Notes under the pieces: generated by a model
What the model saw: the letters and a program-made list of their open reading frames with translations, nothing else
What the model was told of the DNA's origin: nothing
Database searches by the model: none
Made by a program: the position numbers and the translations under genes
Origin: Prochlorococcus sp. AG-347-L17
Lineage (GTDB): Bacteria > Cyanobacteriota > Cyanobacteriia > PCC-6307 > Cyanobiaceae
Length of the DNA: 64,000 nt
Direction: 5' to 3'
NCBI GenBank assembly: GCA_003278925.1
Contig: QCCN01000005.1
Span: forward strand, 43,157 to 107,156
Shown here: positions 46,726 to 56,742 of the stretch, in pieces
Position numbering within the stretch: position 1 is the stretch's first letter
Layout of the letters: every line of letters begins with the position of its first letter

Positions 46726-48855
46726 TTAAAACTTCCATCCAACTCCAAGTGTATATCTCCAATCTCCACTTAGCTCCTTACTGGCAACGTCTAATCTTAA
46801 CGGACCAATTGGTGTTTTCACTCCAAGTCCTCCTCCAAGAGAATAACCAGAACCTGATTTCTGCAACAATTTACCAGGTTTTCCTGGAACATCTTTTTGA
46901 GAGCCTAAATCACTTCCTGCATCAAAAAACAAAGCTCCTGATATCATTCTCCAAACAGGAAATCTATATTCTGCTGAGCCCTCAACAAAACTTTTACTTA
47001 CTGCCAAATCGCAAGAACTCCACCCTCTAACAGATGATGTTCCTCCCATACAAAAAGCTTCATAAGGAGGCAATTCCCCAATAATTGTTCCAGCCTTAAA
47101 TTGAAAACCAATAGTTTGAGGACAGTCTTCACTTGTAGCTTTACTAGACTTACATTCTTTGGTTAAATTTATCAATCTTGTAGGTATGAAAAATGAATAT
47201 GAGGCTCGCATTCTATTAAAAGTTGGAGATTTTTCCCCAATCGAAACAAACTGTTCAGTCCCAAAGCTTAATTTATCTCCTGAGGTTGGGTTGATCGAAT
47301 TGTTCAAATTATTTCTAGATGTACTTGCAATAAAACTTACCAAAGTATTTTCTTGAGGGCATGAACCATCATTTGGGGTAAATCCAATACATATAATATC
47401 GCTTATATTCCCTGTAGTTGGTGTCATGTCACCATAAGGTTTTATGTTGCCATCGCCATCAATCATCTTTACTTTCTTAAAGTTCATACCTGCAAGAACT
47501 CTCCATTTAGCAAGCTTAAATGGATCTCCTCCATTGAGAGGTCTTGAAAAAGAAAATCCGCCTCCTGTTTTTTCTAAAACTATTGATGAAAAAGTATCAG
47601 AATTTGAAGTATTTGTATCATCTACAGCGTAAATACGTCCATTATTTTCACTTCTAAATTCTTGCGGATAATCTCTACTTAGAAAAACATTTGTTCTAAA
47701 AGAAGTTTTATGTTTGTCTCCTTTAATCCATGGATCCAATAATGAAAAATTATAGGTTGTTGAATATTCTCCAAAATTTAGATTGATATTTGTGGACCAT
47801 GCTCTACCAAGTGCATTTGTTTCCTGCAAACCCATTGTGGCAAAGATACCTGAGCTATTGCTATAACCTAGGCCACCAGTTAGGGAGCCTGTTCTTTGCT
47901 CACTCAAATCTAAAAAAATTATGACTTGCCCAGGGTTTGAATTGTCAGGGCCAAGAGAAACCTTTACATCATCAAATAATGATGTGGCGTAGAGTCTACC
48001 TATATCATCTTCTAAGATTTTTCTATTGAATATGGTACCAGGTTGAGTTTTTAACTCTCTTTTTATCACCCAATCTTTTGTTTTCCCTTTTCTGGGTTTT
48101 CCATTAATAACAAATTCACCATCATTTCCAGGGAATCTAAACTTTATATCAGATATTATGCCCTCAGAAACTCTTAATTTTACTATTCCGTTCTCAGAAA
48201 TTCTATCGGGCCCACTAATTCTAGCTAAAGAATAACCCTCTTTTTCATAACGTTCTTTTAAAATTTCTATCTTATTTTGCAATTCATTTAAGTTAATAGT
48301 TGTCCCATAATAATTCTTAAAAATACCATCTACATATTCATTAGAGATTACAGAGTTTTTGGGAGTAAGTTCAACTTTCTTCAAAATTGGATTAGGCACA
48401 ACATTTACGATTAACCTCACTCCTAGTGGCCCATCTTGAGCCTTTATTTTAACTCCTGAAAACCAACCACTTGCATATATTGCATTGAGGTCTTGATTTA
48501 AAATTCGATTATCAACAATACTTCCAGGCTTTATGCTCATAGAATCATATGCAGCTAATTCAAGTTTTCTTCCTTCAGGATGATTTTCCCAACCTTCTAT
48601 AATTATTTCTGAGATAAGAACACTTTCATCTTTTATGCCATTATTTTCCGCAAGAAGAAATTTCTTCTCTCTTTTAATATCAATCCCTGGGAATAAATCA
48701 TTATTTTTATTTTGTATTTCTGAGGTTTTTATTGACTGATTAACTTCATTTGGCAAATACCTAGCAGCTAGTTCTGAATTATTTGATATCAAAATTAAGG
48801 GAAAGCAGGCAACATTTGTGAAAACCTTTCCAAATTTTAAAAAATGTTTTTGCAT
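46726..48855 (-). CDS. bamA: Outer-membrane assembly factor BamA / Omp85
   Basis: Inserts beta-barrel proteins in the outer membrane. An N-terminal leader is followed by a linker, then three POTRA-like domains (about 80-320, typical number for cyanobacteria) and a 16-strand barrel (about 335-709). The barrel has the family lid-lock region FMGGTSSVRGW (xRGF-like SSVRGW) and the C-terminal strand ends in Phe (LGVGWKF), the barrel signature. 709 residues. First envelope gene after purC in the operon. Confidence 0.93.
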   Translation of the reverse strand: MQKHFLKFGKVFTNVACFPLILISNNSELAARYLPNEVNQSIKTSEIQNKNNDLFPGIDIKREKKFLLAENNGIKDESVLISEIIIEGWENHPEGRKLELAAYDSMSIKPGSIVDNRILNQDLNAIYASGWFSGVKIKAQDGPLGVRLIVNVVPNPILKKVELTPKNSVISNEYVDGIFKNYYGTTINLNELQNKIEILKERYEKEGYSLARISGPDRISENGIVKLRVSEGIISDIKFRFPGNDGEFVINGKPRKGKTKDWVIKRELKTQPGTIFNRKILEDDIGRLYATSLFDDVKVSLGPDNSNPGQVIIFLDLSEQRTGSLTGGLGYSNSSGIFATMGLQETNALGRAWSTNINLNFGEYSTTYNFSLLDPWIKGDKHKTSFRTNVFLSRDYPQEFRSENNGRIYAVDDTNTSNSDTFSSIVLEKTGGGFSFSRPLNGGDPFKLAKWRVLAGMNFKKVKMIDGDGNIKPYGDMTPTTGNISDIICIGFTPNDGSCPQENTLVSFIASTSRNNLNNSINPTSGDKLSFGTEQFVSIGEKSPTFNRMRASYSFFIPTRLINLTKECKSSKATSEDCPQTIGFQFKAGTIIGELPPYEAFCMGGTSSVRGWSSCDLAVSKSFVEGSAEYRFPVWRMISGALFFDAGSDLGSQKDVPGKPGKLLQKSGSGYSLGGGLGVKTPIGPLRLDVASKELSGDWRYTLGVGWKF

Positions 48856-48891
48856 AGTACTTTTGATTAAGATAGATAAGTCATTTTTTAG

Positions 48892-49629
48892 TCAATTAAG
48901 TAAAATAAAATCGTTTATTCTTCGGTGAATTTCACTATAAGCTTCAATTAAACCACCTAAATCATTCCTAAATCTATCTTTATCTAGACTTACGATTTTA
49001 TCATTTTTTTGGTTTAGATCCCACAATCTACAATTATCAGGACTTATTTCATCCCCTAGAAGAATGTTATTTCTAAAATCATAACCAAATTCCAACTTGA
49101 AATCCACAAGTTGAAGTTGAATATTTTTAAAAAATTTTTTCAAGATTAAATTAATTTTTAAAGTTAAATCAATTATTAACTCTAAATCATCCGAGCTTAA
49201 TATGTTCATTAATTCAATTCTATCTTTTGTGATAAGAGGATCATTAAGTTCATCATTTTTAAGATAGATATCAATTAATGGTTTTGAAAGGAAAGTTCCA
49301 GGTTTAATAGTCGTTTGTTTGCACAAAGAACCATAAGCAGTATTTCTTAAGACGATTTCCAATGGAATTACTTTGATCTTTTTTGCAATCATTGTATTTT
49401 CATTTTCAAGTTCAATAAAATGAGTTGGAATATTCTTCTTGATGAGAGTCTCAAAAATTCTTGCACTTATTAAACAATTAAGTCTGCCTTTACCTTCAAA
49501 TTTTTCTTTCTTCAACGCATTAAAAGCTGTCGCATCATCTTTAAATACAATTTTTACTTTATCTAAATCATCATGAGTAAATACCTTTTTTGCTTTGCCT
49601 TCATATATCAACTCATATTTATTATTCAT
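48892..49629 (-). CDS. purC: SAICAR synthetase
   Basis: Joins aspartate to CAIR in purine synthesis. IYEGKAKKVF, the FKDDATAFN site, VIPLEIVLRNTAYGSL and LVDFKLEFGYD then LGDEISPDNCRLWD are family motifs. 245 residues. It is divergent from purD (133 bases) and 36 bases upstream of bamA on the same strand, so it probably heads the envelope operon. Confidence 0.95.
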   Translation of the reverse strand: MNNKYELIYEGKAKKVFTHDDLDKVKIVFKDDATAFNALKKEKFEGKGRLNCLISARIFETLIKKNIPTHFIELENENTMIAKKIKVIPLEIVLRNTAYGSLCKQTTIKPGTFLSKPLIDIYLKNDELNDPLITKDRIELMNILSSDDLELIIDLTLKINLILKKFFKNIQLQLVDFKLEFGYDFRNNILLGDEISPDNCRLWDLNQKNDKIVSLDKDRFRNDLGGLIEAYSEIHRRINDFILLN

Positions 49630-49762
49630 TAATTTAGGACCTCATTATGATTACTAAAGTACTTTTTGTAATTAACATAATTATAAGAGATCAACTTAAA
49701 TGACTTTAATGCATTTTAACTGATTATTCATCGAAACCTAATAACCTTAAAAAAACAAATAT

Positions 49763-51094
49763 ATGGGAATTCATTCACCAAGTTCTAAGAGCTTTATTAG
49801 ATTAGAAAATATTTTAATAATTGGAAATGGCGGGAGAGAAAACTCTTTGGCTTGGGCAATTCAAAAAAATGAATTAGTTAAAAAAGTTTATTTAATACCT
49901 GGAAACGCTGGTTCAGAAAGAATAAAAAAATGTGAAAGAATAAAAATTGACATAAATAATAAAGATAATCTTGTAGAAAAGCTTTATTTTCTTAAGATAG
50001 ATTTAGTTGTAATCGGACCAGAAATACCTCTGGCAAATGGATTAGCTGATTTTCTTCGCAAGAGAGATTTTAAAGTATTTGGTCCAAATCAAGATGGAGC
50101 AAGATTAGAATTTAGCAAATCTTGGGCGAAGGAATTTATGCAAGAAGCAAATATTCCAACTGCAAACTTTTGGAAGGTCAATTCTCCGAGAGAAGCCAAA
50201 AATATTATCAATTCATCGTCGATTCCACTAGTAGTAAAAGCTGATGGTCTAGCTTCAGGTAAAGGTGTATTTATTCCTAATTCAAAAGATGAATGCTTGA
50301 AAGCAGCAGAATCAATTTTTAATGGTAAATTTGGTAACTCTGGGAATGTAGTTGTTCTAGAAGAAAAAATCGAAGGCCCAGAAGTTTCAGTTTTTGCTTT
50401 ATGCGATGGAAAGAGATATACATTACTTCCAACCGCCCAAGATCACAAACGACTGAACGAGAAAGATAAAGGCCCAAATACAGGAGGTATGGGAGCTTAT
50501 TCCCCTGCTCCATTATTAACAGAAGATTATCTTAATAGAATCATCAAAGAAATAATTGAACCTACAATCAATGAACTAAATAAAAGGAATATTGACTATA
50601 AAGGCGTAATTTATTTTGGGTTAATGATCACAAAATCTGGCCCCAAAGTTATAGAATATAATTGCAGATTTGGCGATCCAGAATGCCAAACAATAATGCC
50701 TTTGATGGATCAAAATTTTGTATTTCTTTTAGAAAAGTGTTCAATGGGAAATTTAACCGGAGATGAAAAAATTGATACTTCTGATAAATGCAGTGGTTGC
50801 GTAATAGCGACCTCTAATGGTTATCCTAACTCATATAAAACTGGCTTCCCAATAAAAATAGGTAAGATTGACTCAAAGGATTGTCAAATTTTCGACTCAG
50901 GTACTTCTTTAAGCGCAAATGGCAAATTATTAACTGATGGAGGAAGAGTCTTAAGTATTGTCTGTCAAGATAAAGATTTCGATATGGTTTTTCAAAAAGC
51001 ATACAAAAATTTAAAAGAAATTCATTTTGAAGGTATTTTTTTTAGAAATGACATAGGTCATCAAGTCAGAAAAAACTTTTCTAAGGAGAATTAA
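49763..51094 (+). CDS. purD: Phosphoribosylamine--glycine ligase
   Basis: Second step of purine synthesis. N-domain motif ILIIGNGGRENSLAWAI, ATP-grasp core with VVKADGLASGKGV, QDHKRLNEKDKGPNTGGMGA and the YNCRFGDPECQTIMP metal site. 443 residues; the first 14 residues (MGIHSPSSKSFIRL) are an unusual extension and a later start is possible. nblS begins 4 bases after the stop. Confidence 0.95.
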   Translation: MGIHSPSSKSFIRLENILIIGNGGRENSLAWAIQKNELVKKVYLIPGNAGSERIKKCERIKIDINNKDNLVEKLYFLKIDLVVIGPEIPLANGLADFLRKRDFKVFGPNQDGARLEFSKSWAKEFMQEANIPTANFWKVNSPREAKNIINSSSIPLVVKADGLASGKGVFIPNSKDECLKAAESIFNGKFGNSGNVVVLEEKIEGPEVSVFALCDGKRYTLLPTAQDHKRLNEKDKGPNTGGMGAYSPAPLLTEDYLNRIIKEIIEPTINELNKRNIDYKGVIYFGLMITKSGPKVIEYNCRFGDPECQTIMPLMDQNFVFLLEKCSMGNLTGDEKIDTSDKCSGCVIATSNGYPNSYKTGFPIKIGKIDSKDCQIFDSGTSLSANGKLLTDGGRVLSIVCQDKDFDMVFQKAYKNLKEIHFEGIFFRNDIGHQVRKNFSKEN

Positions 51095-51098
51095 GCTT

Positions 51099-53165
51099 AT
51101 GGTGGATAGCAATAATCGAGAAAGTAGAAAATATAAAATCACTGATAATGAAGATATAAATAAAAACTATTGGATTAATGGACTCCTTGCTTGGTGGAGC
51201 GGGTTTAGTTTAAGAACAAAGTTGTTAGCTATTGCAACTCTTGTCGTAAGTCTCCTAATGACAGGAATAACTTTTTTTGCATTAAATAGTATTCAAAGAG
51301 ATGCAGGAATGAATGATACTAGATATGCTCGAGATCTTGGGTTATTATTATCTGGGAATGTTACAGAATTAGTCGCTAATAACCAAAAAAAAGAAATTTC
51401 AAACGTAGCTGAAAAATTCTGGAGATCTAGTCGAAACCTGCGTTATATATTCTTTACTGATGCTGAAGATATTGTTCAACTTGGTATACCGATCAGTGCA
51501 ACACCAACAAGCTCAGACAGTCAATTTCAGCTCACTAGAAGATTAAAATTGCCCTCAGAATTAAAGAAAAGACCTCAATTCCCTTTAGTTAGGCAGCATG
51601 CAACACCTCAAGGTCAAGTAACTGATGTATTTGTACCAATGTTGTGGAAAGGCAAATATCTTGGAACTTTAGCTTTGGGAGTAACCCCTAATAAAAAAGC
51701 ACTAGCCAGTGCTGCCTTAACTAGAGAAGTAACCATTGCAGTTTTTATTTCTATTTGGGTTTTAGTAATTCTTGGAGCTGTGTTTAATGCACTAACAATT
51801 ACAAGACCCGTCAGAGAGTTAGTAAGAGGTGTTAGAGAAATTTCAAGAGGAAATTTTAAGTCCAGAATTTCTTTACCTATGACAGGTGATCTAGGAGAAC
51901 TTTTAAATGGATTTAACCGAATGGCCACCCAGTTAGAAAATTATGACGAAGCTAATATAGAAGAACTAAAAGCGGAACAAATCAAACAGCAATCCCTCAT
52001 AGCAACAATGGCTGATGGTGCCATACTATTGGACTCACAAGGTAAGATTGTACTTACTAATCCAACAGCAAAGAGATTATTTCGTTGGGAAGGAAGATTT
52101 TTAGAGGGTAAACATTTTTTAAATGAAATCCCCGAGATTTTATCTAACGACTTACATTCGAATATAGAATCTATTTTAAACAGAGAAAAAGAAAAGGATG
52201 ATCTAAGGTTTAGTTTAGGGGAACCAGCAAGAACATTAAGAATTGTCTTGCAATCAGTTTTAGATACAAATAAAGTTGAATTAAAAGGAATTGCCGTAAC
52301 AATCCAAGATTTAACTAGAGAAGTTGAACTTAACGCAGCACAAAATAGATTTATTAGTAATGTTTCACACGAATTAAGGACACCACTTTTTAATATCAAA
52401 AGTTATGTAGAGACCTTACATGATTTAAAAGATCAGCTTTCAGATGAAGAACAAATAGAATTTTTGGGCATTGCAAACTCAGAAACTGACAGGTTAACAA
52501 GACTTGTAAATGATGTATTAGATTTATCAAGATTGGAGTCTGGGAAAATTGTTCAGCTAGAGCAAATGGACATAAAACCAGCCATTGAACAGACTCTTAG
52601 AAATTATAGACTTAATGCTACAGAAAAAAATGTTTCATTAGCTCATGATATAGAAGAAACTATACCTCCAATTCTTGGAAATTTTGATTTACTTTTACAG
52701 GTTTTTGATAATTTGCTGGGTAATGGATTGAAATTTAGTCCAAAAAACAGCTCCTTAATTATAAGAGCTTATACTTGGCCAGATTCCTGTCCTGCTTTCC
52801 CTCCAAGTATTAAAAATGATGCAGCCCCTCAATGTGAATTAGTTTCACCACTACCAAAAGTAAGAATTGAGATTGCTGATACGGGATCAGGAATATCTCA
52901 GGCTGATCAAGAAAAGATATTTGATCGTTTTTATCGAGTAGAGAATTCTGTTCATACTGAGCAAGGTACCGGTTTAGGTTTATCTATAGTGCGGGGAATA
53001 ATTGAAAAACATGGTGGGGAGATTCGTATGGCTAGTGAATTAGGAGTAGGAACAACTTTCTGGTTTGATTTATCCTTAGCACAATCTGATAAAGATGAAT
53101 TATTGACAAAAGCTATTAATAATTCAGATTCTTTTTCAAGTAATGAAGTTAAAGAAATTATCTAA
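51099..53165 (+). CDS. nblS: NblS (Hik33)-type sensor histidine kinase
   Basis: Light/stress sensor kinase controlling high-light genes in cyanobacteria. Order: membrane helix (about 38-62), a periplasmic sensor region (63-208), second helix (210-232), HAMP (233-288), PAS (295-405), HisKA with phospho-His424 in NVSHELRTPLFN, and HATPase with NLLGNGLKFSPKN, ADTGSGI and GTGLGLSI. 688 residues. The two-helix/HAMP/PAS layout and HisKA type are those of NblS. It probably shares an operon with purD, and it could regulate the Hli gene at 29.4 kb (inference). Confidence 0.92.
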   Translation: MVDSNNRESRKYKITDNEDINKNYWINGLLAWWSGFSLRTKLLAIATLVVSLLMTGITFFALNSIQRDAGMNDTRYARDLGLLLSGNVTELVANNQKKEISNVAEKFWRSSRNLRYIFFTDAEDIVQLGIPISATPTSSDSQFQLTRRLKLPSELKKRPQFPLVRQHATPQGQVTDVFVPMLWKGKYLGTLALGVTPNKKALASAALTREVTIAVFISIWVLVILGAVFNALTITRPVRELVRGVREISRGNFKSRISLPMTGDLGELLNGFNRMATQLENYDEANIEELKAEQIKQQSLIATMADGAILLDSQGKIVLTNPTAKRLFRWEGRFLEGKHFLNEIPEILSNDLHSNIESILNREKEKDDLRFSLGEPARTLRIVLQSVLDTNKVELKGIAVTIQDLTREVELNAAQNRFISNVSHELRTPLFNIKSYVETLHDLKDQLSDEEQIEFLGIANSETDRLTRLVNDVLDLSRLESGKIVQLEQMDIKPAIEQTLRNYRLNATEKNVSLAHDIEETIPPILGNFDLLLQVFDNLLGNGLKFSPKNSSLIIRAYTWPDSCPAFPPSIKNDAAPQCELVSPLPKVRIEIADTGSGISQADQEKIFDRFYRVENSVHTEQGTGLGLSIVRGIIEKHGGEIRMASELGVGTTFWFDLSLAQSDKDELLTKAINNSDSFSSNEVKEII

Positions 53166-54691
53166 TTATTATCTAATCCTTTAAAAACATTTTGGACATT
53201 TTGATCAGGCACAACTCTGTGAGGGGCACCACTAAATATTTGTTCAAAATTAGAAAACGAATCTTTTATTTCTGGGCCACTATTTGTAATAATAAATTCT
53301 CTTATTCTCTTATCATGCCAGGATCCACGCATTTTAAAAACATTTAAAGCTCGTGCCATCTCACCTTTTATTTCTACATATTGAAGTAACAATATAGTAT
53401 CTGTAATTGTTGAGATATGAGAATCTGTTATGGAATGACTTCCCATAAATTCTTCTGCAGTATTAGTAAAAAAGCCTGCTATCTCCTCTTGTTTTGTATA
53501 GCCGGTAACAGCAATTACAAACTGTCTAAATGCATTCAAACTTACACCTCTGGCTAATGCAGAAAGAGAATCAATTGCCATTCTTTTTGGTTTAAATTGA
53601 TTAATTTGTGTTTTTATAATTTGTAAGTGATCTTCTAAACCAGTTGATTCAGGATATGCGCAAATAATTTTTAATAACCCATCACTTTCCATTTTTTCAA
53701 AATCTATTCCCCAGCTAGTCGCATTCCTAAGCAATTGAGCTCTAGATTCTTCATATGCAAAAAGTATTGCTCTTTCGTTATTGTTATAAGCATCTTCAAC
53801 AAATTTTGATACAAGCATTGTTTTGCCTGTACCAGTAGCCCCAGTGGCGAGAATGATAGAATCTTGAAAATATCCTCCACCACACATATCATCAAGATCT
53901 TTAACTCCCGAGCTAATCCTAATATTTGAGGATCTCTGCGTTAATCTCATAGCTCCTAAGGCAAACACACTTATTCCATCCATTCCCATAGTGAATGGAT
54001 ATTCGCCTTTCATATGTACGGTACCTCTTAACTTTAAGACTTCTAGAGTTCTTCTCCTCTTCTCTGACTCAAGAACATTTCTTAATAAGACAACATTATC
54101 AGATACAAATTCCTCTACCCCATATCTAGCAATTGGTCCGTAATCATCAACCCTTTCTGTAGTCATAACAGTTGTCACACCAATTTCTTTTAATCTTGCT
54201 ATCAATCTAAATATTTCTCTTCTAACAACATAAATAGCATCGTACTGTTGAAAGACAGCAGTTATTGAATCTATTGCAACTCTTTTAGCTTTATATTTTC
54301 TAATTGCATAACTTATTCGCTCAATAAGTCCAGACAAGTCAAAGTTACCGGCAACATCCTGACCGTCAGGGTCAGGTGAAGCATCCAAGATAAAAAGTTT
54401 ATTTTGATCTATTAGTTCTTGTAAATCCCACCCAAAACTTGCGGCATTCCTAATAATATCTAAAGGTGATTCCTCAAATGTCACAAAGATTCCAGGCTCA
54501 TCAAAATTACAAATACCATGGTGTAAGTATTGCAGTGAAAAAACAGTTTTACCAGTTCCTGACGTACCACTAACGAGTGTACTGCGAGAGACAGGCAACC
54601 CACCCCTACACACATCATCGAAGCCTTCTATGCCAGTTGGCAATTTTTGTACATGCATTTTATTTGATTTGCCAAATTTCTTATGATTCAT
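53162..54691 (-). CDS. kaiC: Circadian clock ATPase/kinase KaiC
   Basis: Double RecA-like clock protein. CI Walker A GTSGTGKT (42-49) with EE at 73-74; CII Walker A GATGTGKT (about 284-291) with EE at 314-315. The autophosphorylation pair Ser427-Thr428 lies in SHISTITDTILLL, matching S. elongatus Ser431/Thr432. 509 residues. All catalytic parts of an intact KaiC are kept although kaiA is absent. It shares CTAA with the nblS stop at its 3' end and is downstream of kaiB. Confidence 0.97.
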   Translation of the reverse strand: MNHKKFGKSNKMHVQKLPTGIEGFDDVCRGGLPVSRSTLVSGTSGTGKTVFSLQYLHHGICNFDEPGIFVTFEESPLDIIRNAASFGWDLQELIDQNKLFILDASPDPDGQDVAGNFDLSGLIERISYAIRKYKAKRVAIDSITAVFQQYDAIYVVRREIFRLIARLKEIGVTTVMTTERVDDYGPIARYGVEEFVSDNVVLLRNVLESEKRRRTLEVLKLRGTVHMKGEYPFTMGMDGISVFALGAMRLTQRSSNIRISSGVKDLDDMCGGGYFQDSIILATGATGTGKTMLVSKFVEDAYNNNERAILFAYEESRAQLLRNATSWGIDFEKMESDGLLKIICAYPESTGLEDHLQIIKTQINQFKPKRMAIDSLSALARGVSLNAFRQFVIAVTGYTKQEEIAGFFTNTAEEFMGSHSITDSHISTITDTILLLQYVEIKGEMARALNVFKMRGSWHDKRIREFIITNSGPEIKDSFSNFEQIFSGAPHRVVPDQNVQNVFKGLDNN

Positions 54692-54761
54692 AGTTTTGTG
54701 TTAATTAAACAAAAGTAAAAATTTTTTGAATTTATCCTTAACAAAAAAGTTTTTAAATATA

Positions 54762-55079
54762 TTATTTATCTCCACTATATTCAGTTTCAGTTAATTCATC
54801 AAAAAGTAGATCTAAACCAATTAAAACTTTTTCTCTATCTGAGAGATCTCCTATTATTTTTCTTACTGGTGGCGGCAAAATTTTAGCTAAGGTTGGTGTG
54901 GCTAAAATCTTATCTTCTTCTGCAAGTTGTGGCTGCTTAAGTACATCAATAACCTTCAAAGCATAAACTCCTTTGAATTCATTTTCTAAAATTTCTCTTA
55001 AAGTATTTAAAGCTCTCATCGAATTAGGTGTATTTCCAGCAACATAGAGTTTTAAAATGTAAGTTTTTCTTGCTGCCAT
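54762..55079 (-). CDS. kaiB: Circadian clock protein KaiB
   Basis: Thioredoxin-like, fold-switching partner of KaiC, 105 residues. [19 protein letters not shown] and the Pro-rich [20 protein letters not shown] segment are diagnostic. It precedes kaiC by 70 bases on the same strand. The 143 bases between it and divergent rplU hold no kaiA or recognisable remnant. Confidence 0.96.
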   Translation of the reverse strand: MAARKTYILKLYVAGNTPNSMRALNTLREILENEFKGVYALKVIDVLKQPQLAEEDKILATPTLAKILPPPVRKIIGDLSDREKVLIGLDLLFDELTETEYSGDK

Positions 55080-55222
55080 TTTTATAGTTCCTTAATTGAT
55101 ATAAAAGATTTAAAACAACCCTTGACTTATTACACTACAAAATAAGAAAATATACAAACCATTATGATTGCTTATTTGGCTTAATCAAATTAACAATTTG
55201 AGCCTAATGGCGTCTTTAAGAT

Positions 55223-55663
55223 ATGACAAATTCTAAAAACTCTTCAAACAATTCTTTAAAAAGTAATGAATTGTACGCGATAGCAGAAACTTCGGGTCAA
55301 CAATTTTGGTTTGAAGTCAACAGATACTATGACATTGACAGGTTAAATGCAAAGGTTAAAGATAAGATAACATTAGAAAAAATTTTACTTTTAAAAGACA
55401 AAGACTCTATCACTGTTGGAAAACCTTACGTAAAGGATGCAAAAATTGAATTAGAAGTAGTTTCCCATAAAAGAGATAAGAAAATAATTGTATACAAAAT
55501 GCGTCCGAAAAAAAAGACAAGAAGAAAGATGGGACACAGACAAGAACTTACAAGAGTTATGGTAAAATCTATATCAATAGGTAAAAGCTCTCCTAAGTCT
55601 TCTTCTAAAAAGGAAACTGTTAAAAAGGAAACTAAACCAAAATCCGAAAAATCTACAAATTAA
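55223..55663 (+). CDS. rplU: 50S ribosomal protein L21
   Basis: 146 residues. The L21 core (about 17-110) includes YAIAETSGQQFWFEVNRYYD, VGKPYVKDAKIE and KMRPKKKTRRKMGHRQELTR. A Lys/Ser-rich tail (KSSPKSSSKKETVKKETKPK) extends the C-terminus by about 30 residues. rpmA follows after 9 bases, the universal L21-L27 pair. Confidence 0.97.
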   Translation: MTNSKNSSNNSLKSNELYAIAETSGQQFWFEVNRYYDIDRLNAKVKDKITLEKILLLKDKDSITVGKPYVKDAKIELEVVSHKRDKKIIVYKMRPKKKTRRKMGHRQELTRVMVKSISIGKSSPKSSSKKETVKKETKPKSEKSTN

Positions 55664-55672
55664 ACATTTCTA

Positions 55673-55933
55673 ATGGCACATAAAAAAGGAACAGGTTCTA
55701 CTAGAAACGGAAGAGATTCAAATTCCAAAAGACTGGGCGTTAAAGCTTATGGTGGAGAAAAAGTAACTGCTGGATCAATTTTAATTCGCCAAAGAGGTAC
55801 ATCCTTTTTGCCTGGAATTAATGTTGGGAAAGGTAAAGATGATACACTTTTTGCACTTAAAGAAGGAACCGTAAGCTTCGAAAGCATTAAAAGAAATTTA
55901 AGAAATAGAAAAAGAGTGAATATAGTTATCTAA
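55673..55933 (+). CDS. rpmA: 50S ribosomal protein L27
   Basis: 86 residues beginning [20 protein letters not shown], then [24 protein letters not shown], the L27 signature. The N-terminal tail reaches the peptidyl-transferase centre. The 3' end overlaps the convergent methyltransferase by 8 bases. Confidence 0.98.
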   Translation: MAHKKGTGSTRNGRDSNSKRLGVKAYGGEKVTAGSILIRQRGTSFLPGINVGKGKDDTLFALKEGTVSFESIKRNLRNRKRVNIVI

Positions 55934-56666
55934 TTTTCTTGTAAGCTCTTGTAGTTATAAGAATAGGATGAAATATTTCTAAAAAATTTGATTGAAGAGT
56001 CTCAAAAAACTTTTCGACAATTTGATTACTGTCTATATGAAAAGGATATTCATTATTATCTCCTTTGTAGAAATACCAATTGAATAAAGCAATAGAATTG
56101 CTATCCATAATTTCACTAAAAATATTAATTTGAGAAGCTGGATCTTGAAGATGCTCCAGAACATCAAGACAAATTATCGTATCAAATTGCAATATTTGGG
56201 TATCTCGAATTGTCTTACAAAAAGTAAGTTTTTTTTCAACTCCTAATTTTTTAGCCCTATATTCAACAAAATTTCTATTTGTTTCATTAATATCTACAAA
56301 AAAAACATGCTTAACTTTTGAAGACATTGCGTTGGCTAAGGCATGAGTACCAATACCTCCTCCAAAATCCAAAACTAAACCTCTAGAAAATCTCTGCTGA
56401 AGTTTTAAAGTATCAGCGATATAGTCCCTACTTGCGATATGCCAAGCAGCCAAATCAGCTACATGCCTATCTCCTACAATCTCGGTATAAAAATCTGAAA
56501 CATCATTTAAAACATCTCCAGGATGTGAATTTGCCAAATTCATCTTTGCATTTGCAAGGAATCCATCTAAATCACGTTCTCTAATAGATAAGAATTCCAT
56601 TAAATGTGATTTCAAATTAAAAGCATTATCTAAAAACTCTTTTAAAATAAAATTATTGTTTTTCAA
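55926..56666 (-). CDS. Class I SAM-dependent methyltransferase of unknown target
   Basis: 246 residues. SAM motif I is [20 protein letters not shown] (about 105-124), motif II acidic loop [15 protein letters not shown], and motif [16 protein letters not shown], the pattern of small-molecule or quinone/lipid methylases. The N-terminal 90 residues have no clear family. Substrate unknown. Ends inside rpmA's 3' end. Confidence 0.75.
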   Translation of the reverse strand: MKNNNFILKEFLDNAFNLKSHLMEFLSIRERDLDGFLANAKMNLANSHPGDVLNDVSDFYTEIVGDRHVADLAAWHIASRDYIADTLKLQQRFSRGLVLDFGGGIGTHALANAMSSKVKHVFFVDINETNRNFVEYRAKKLGVEKKLTFCKTIRDTQILQFDTIICLDVLEHLQDPASQINIFSEIMDSNSIALFNWYFYKGDNNEYPFHIDSNQIVEKFFETLQSNFLEIFHPILITTRAYKKIR

Positions 56667-56742
56667 TTTCTTAATCTAAATTCCTAACACCAAAATCATA
56701 GAATGGTTATAAATCTTTCTCAAAGTATTCTTAATATTAAAA

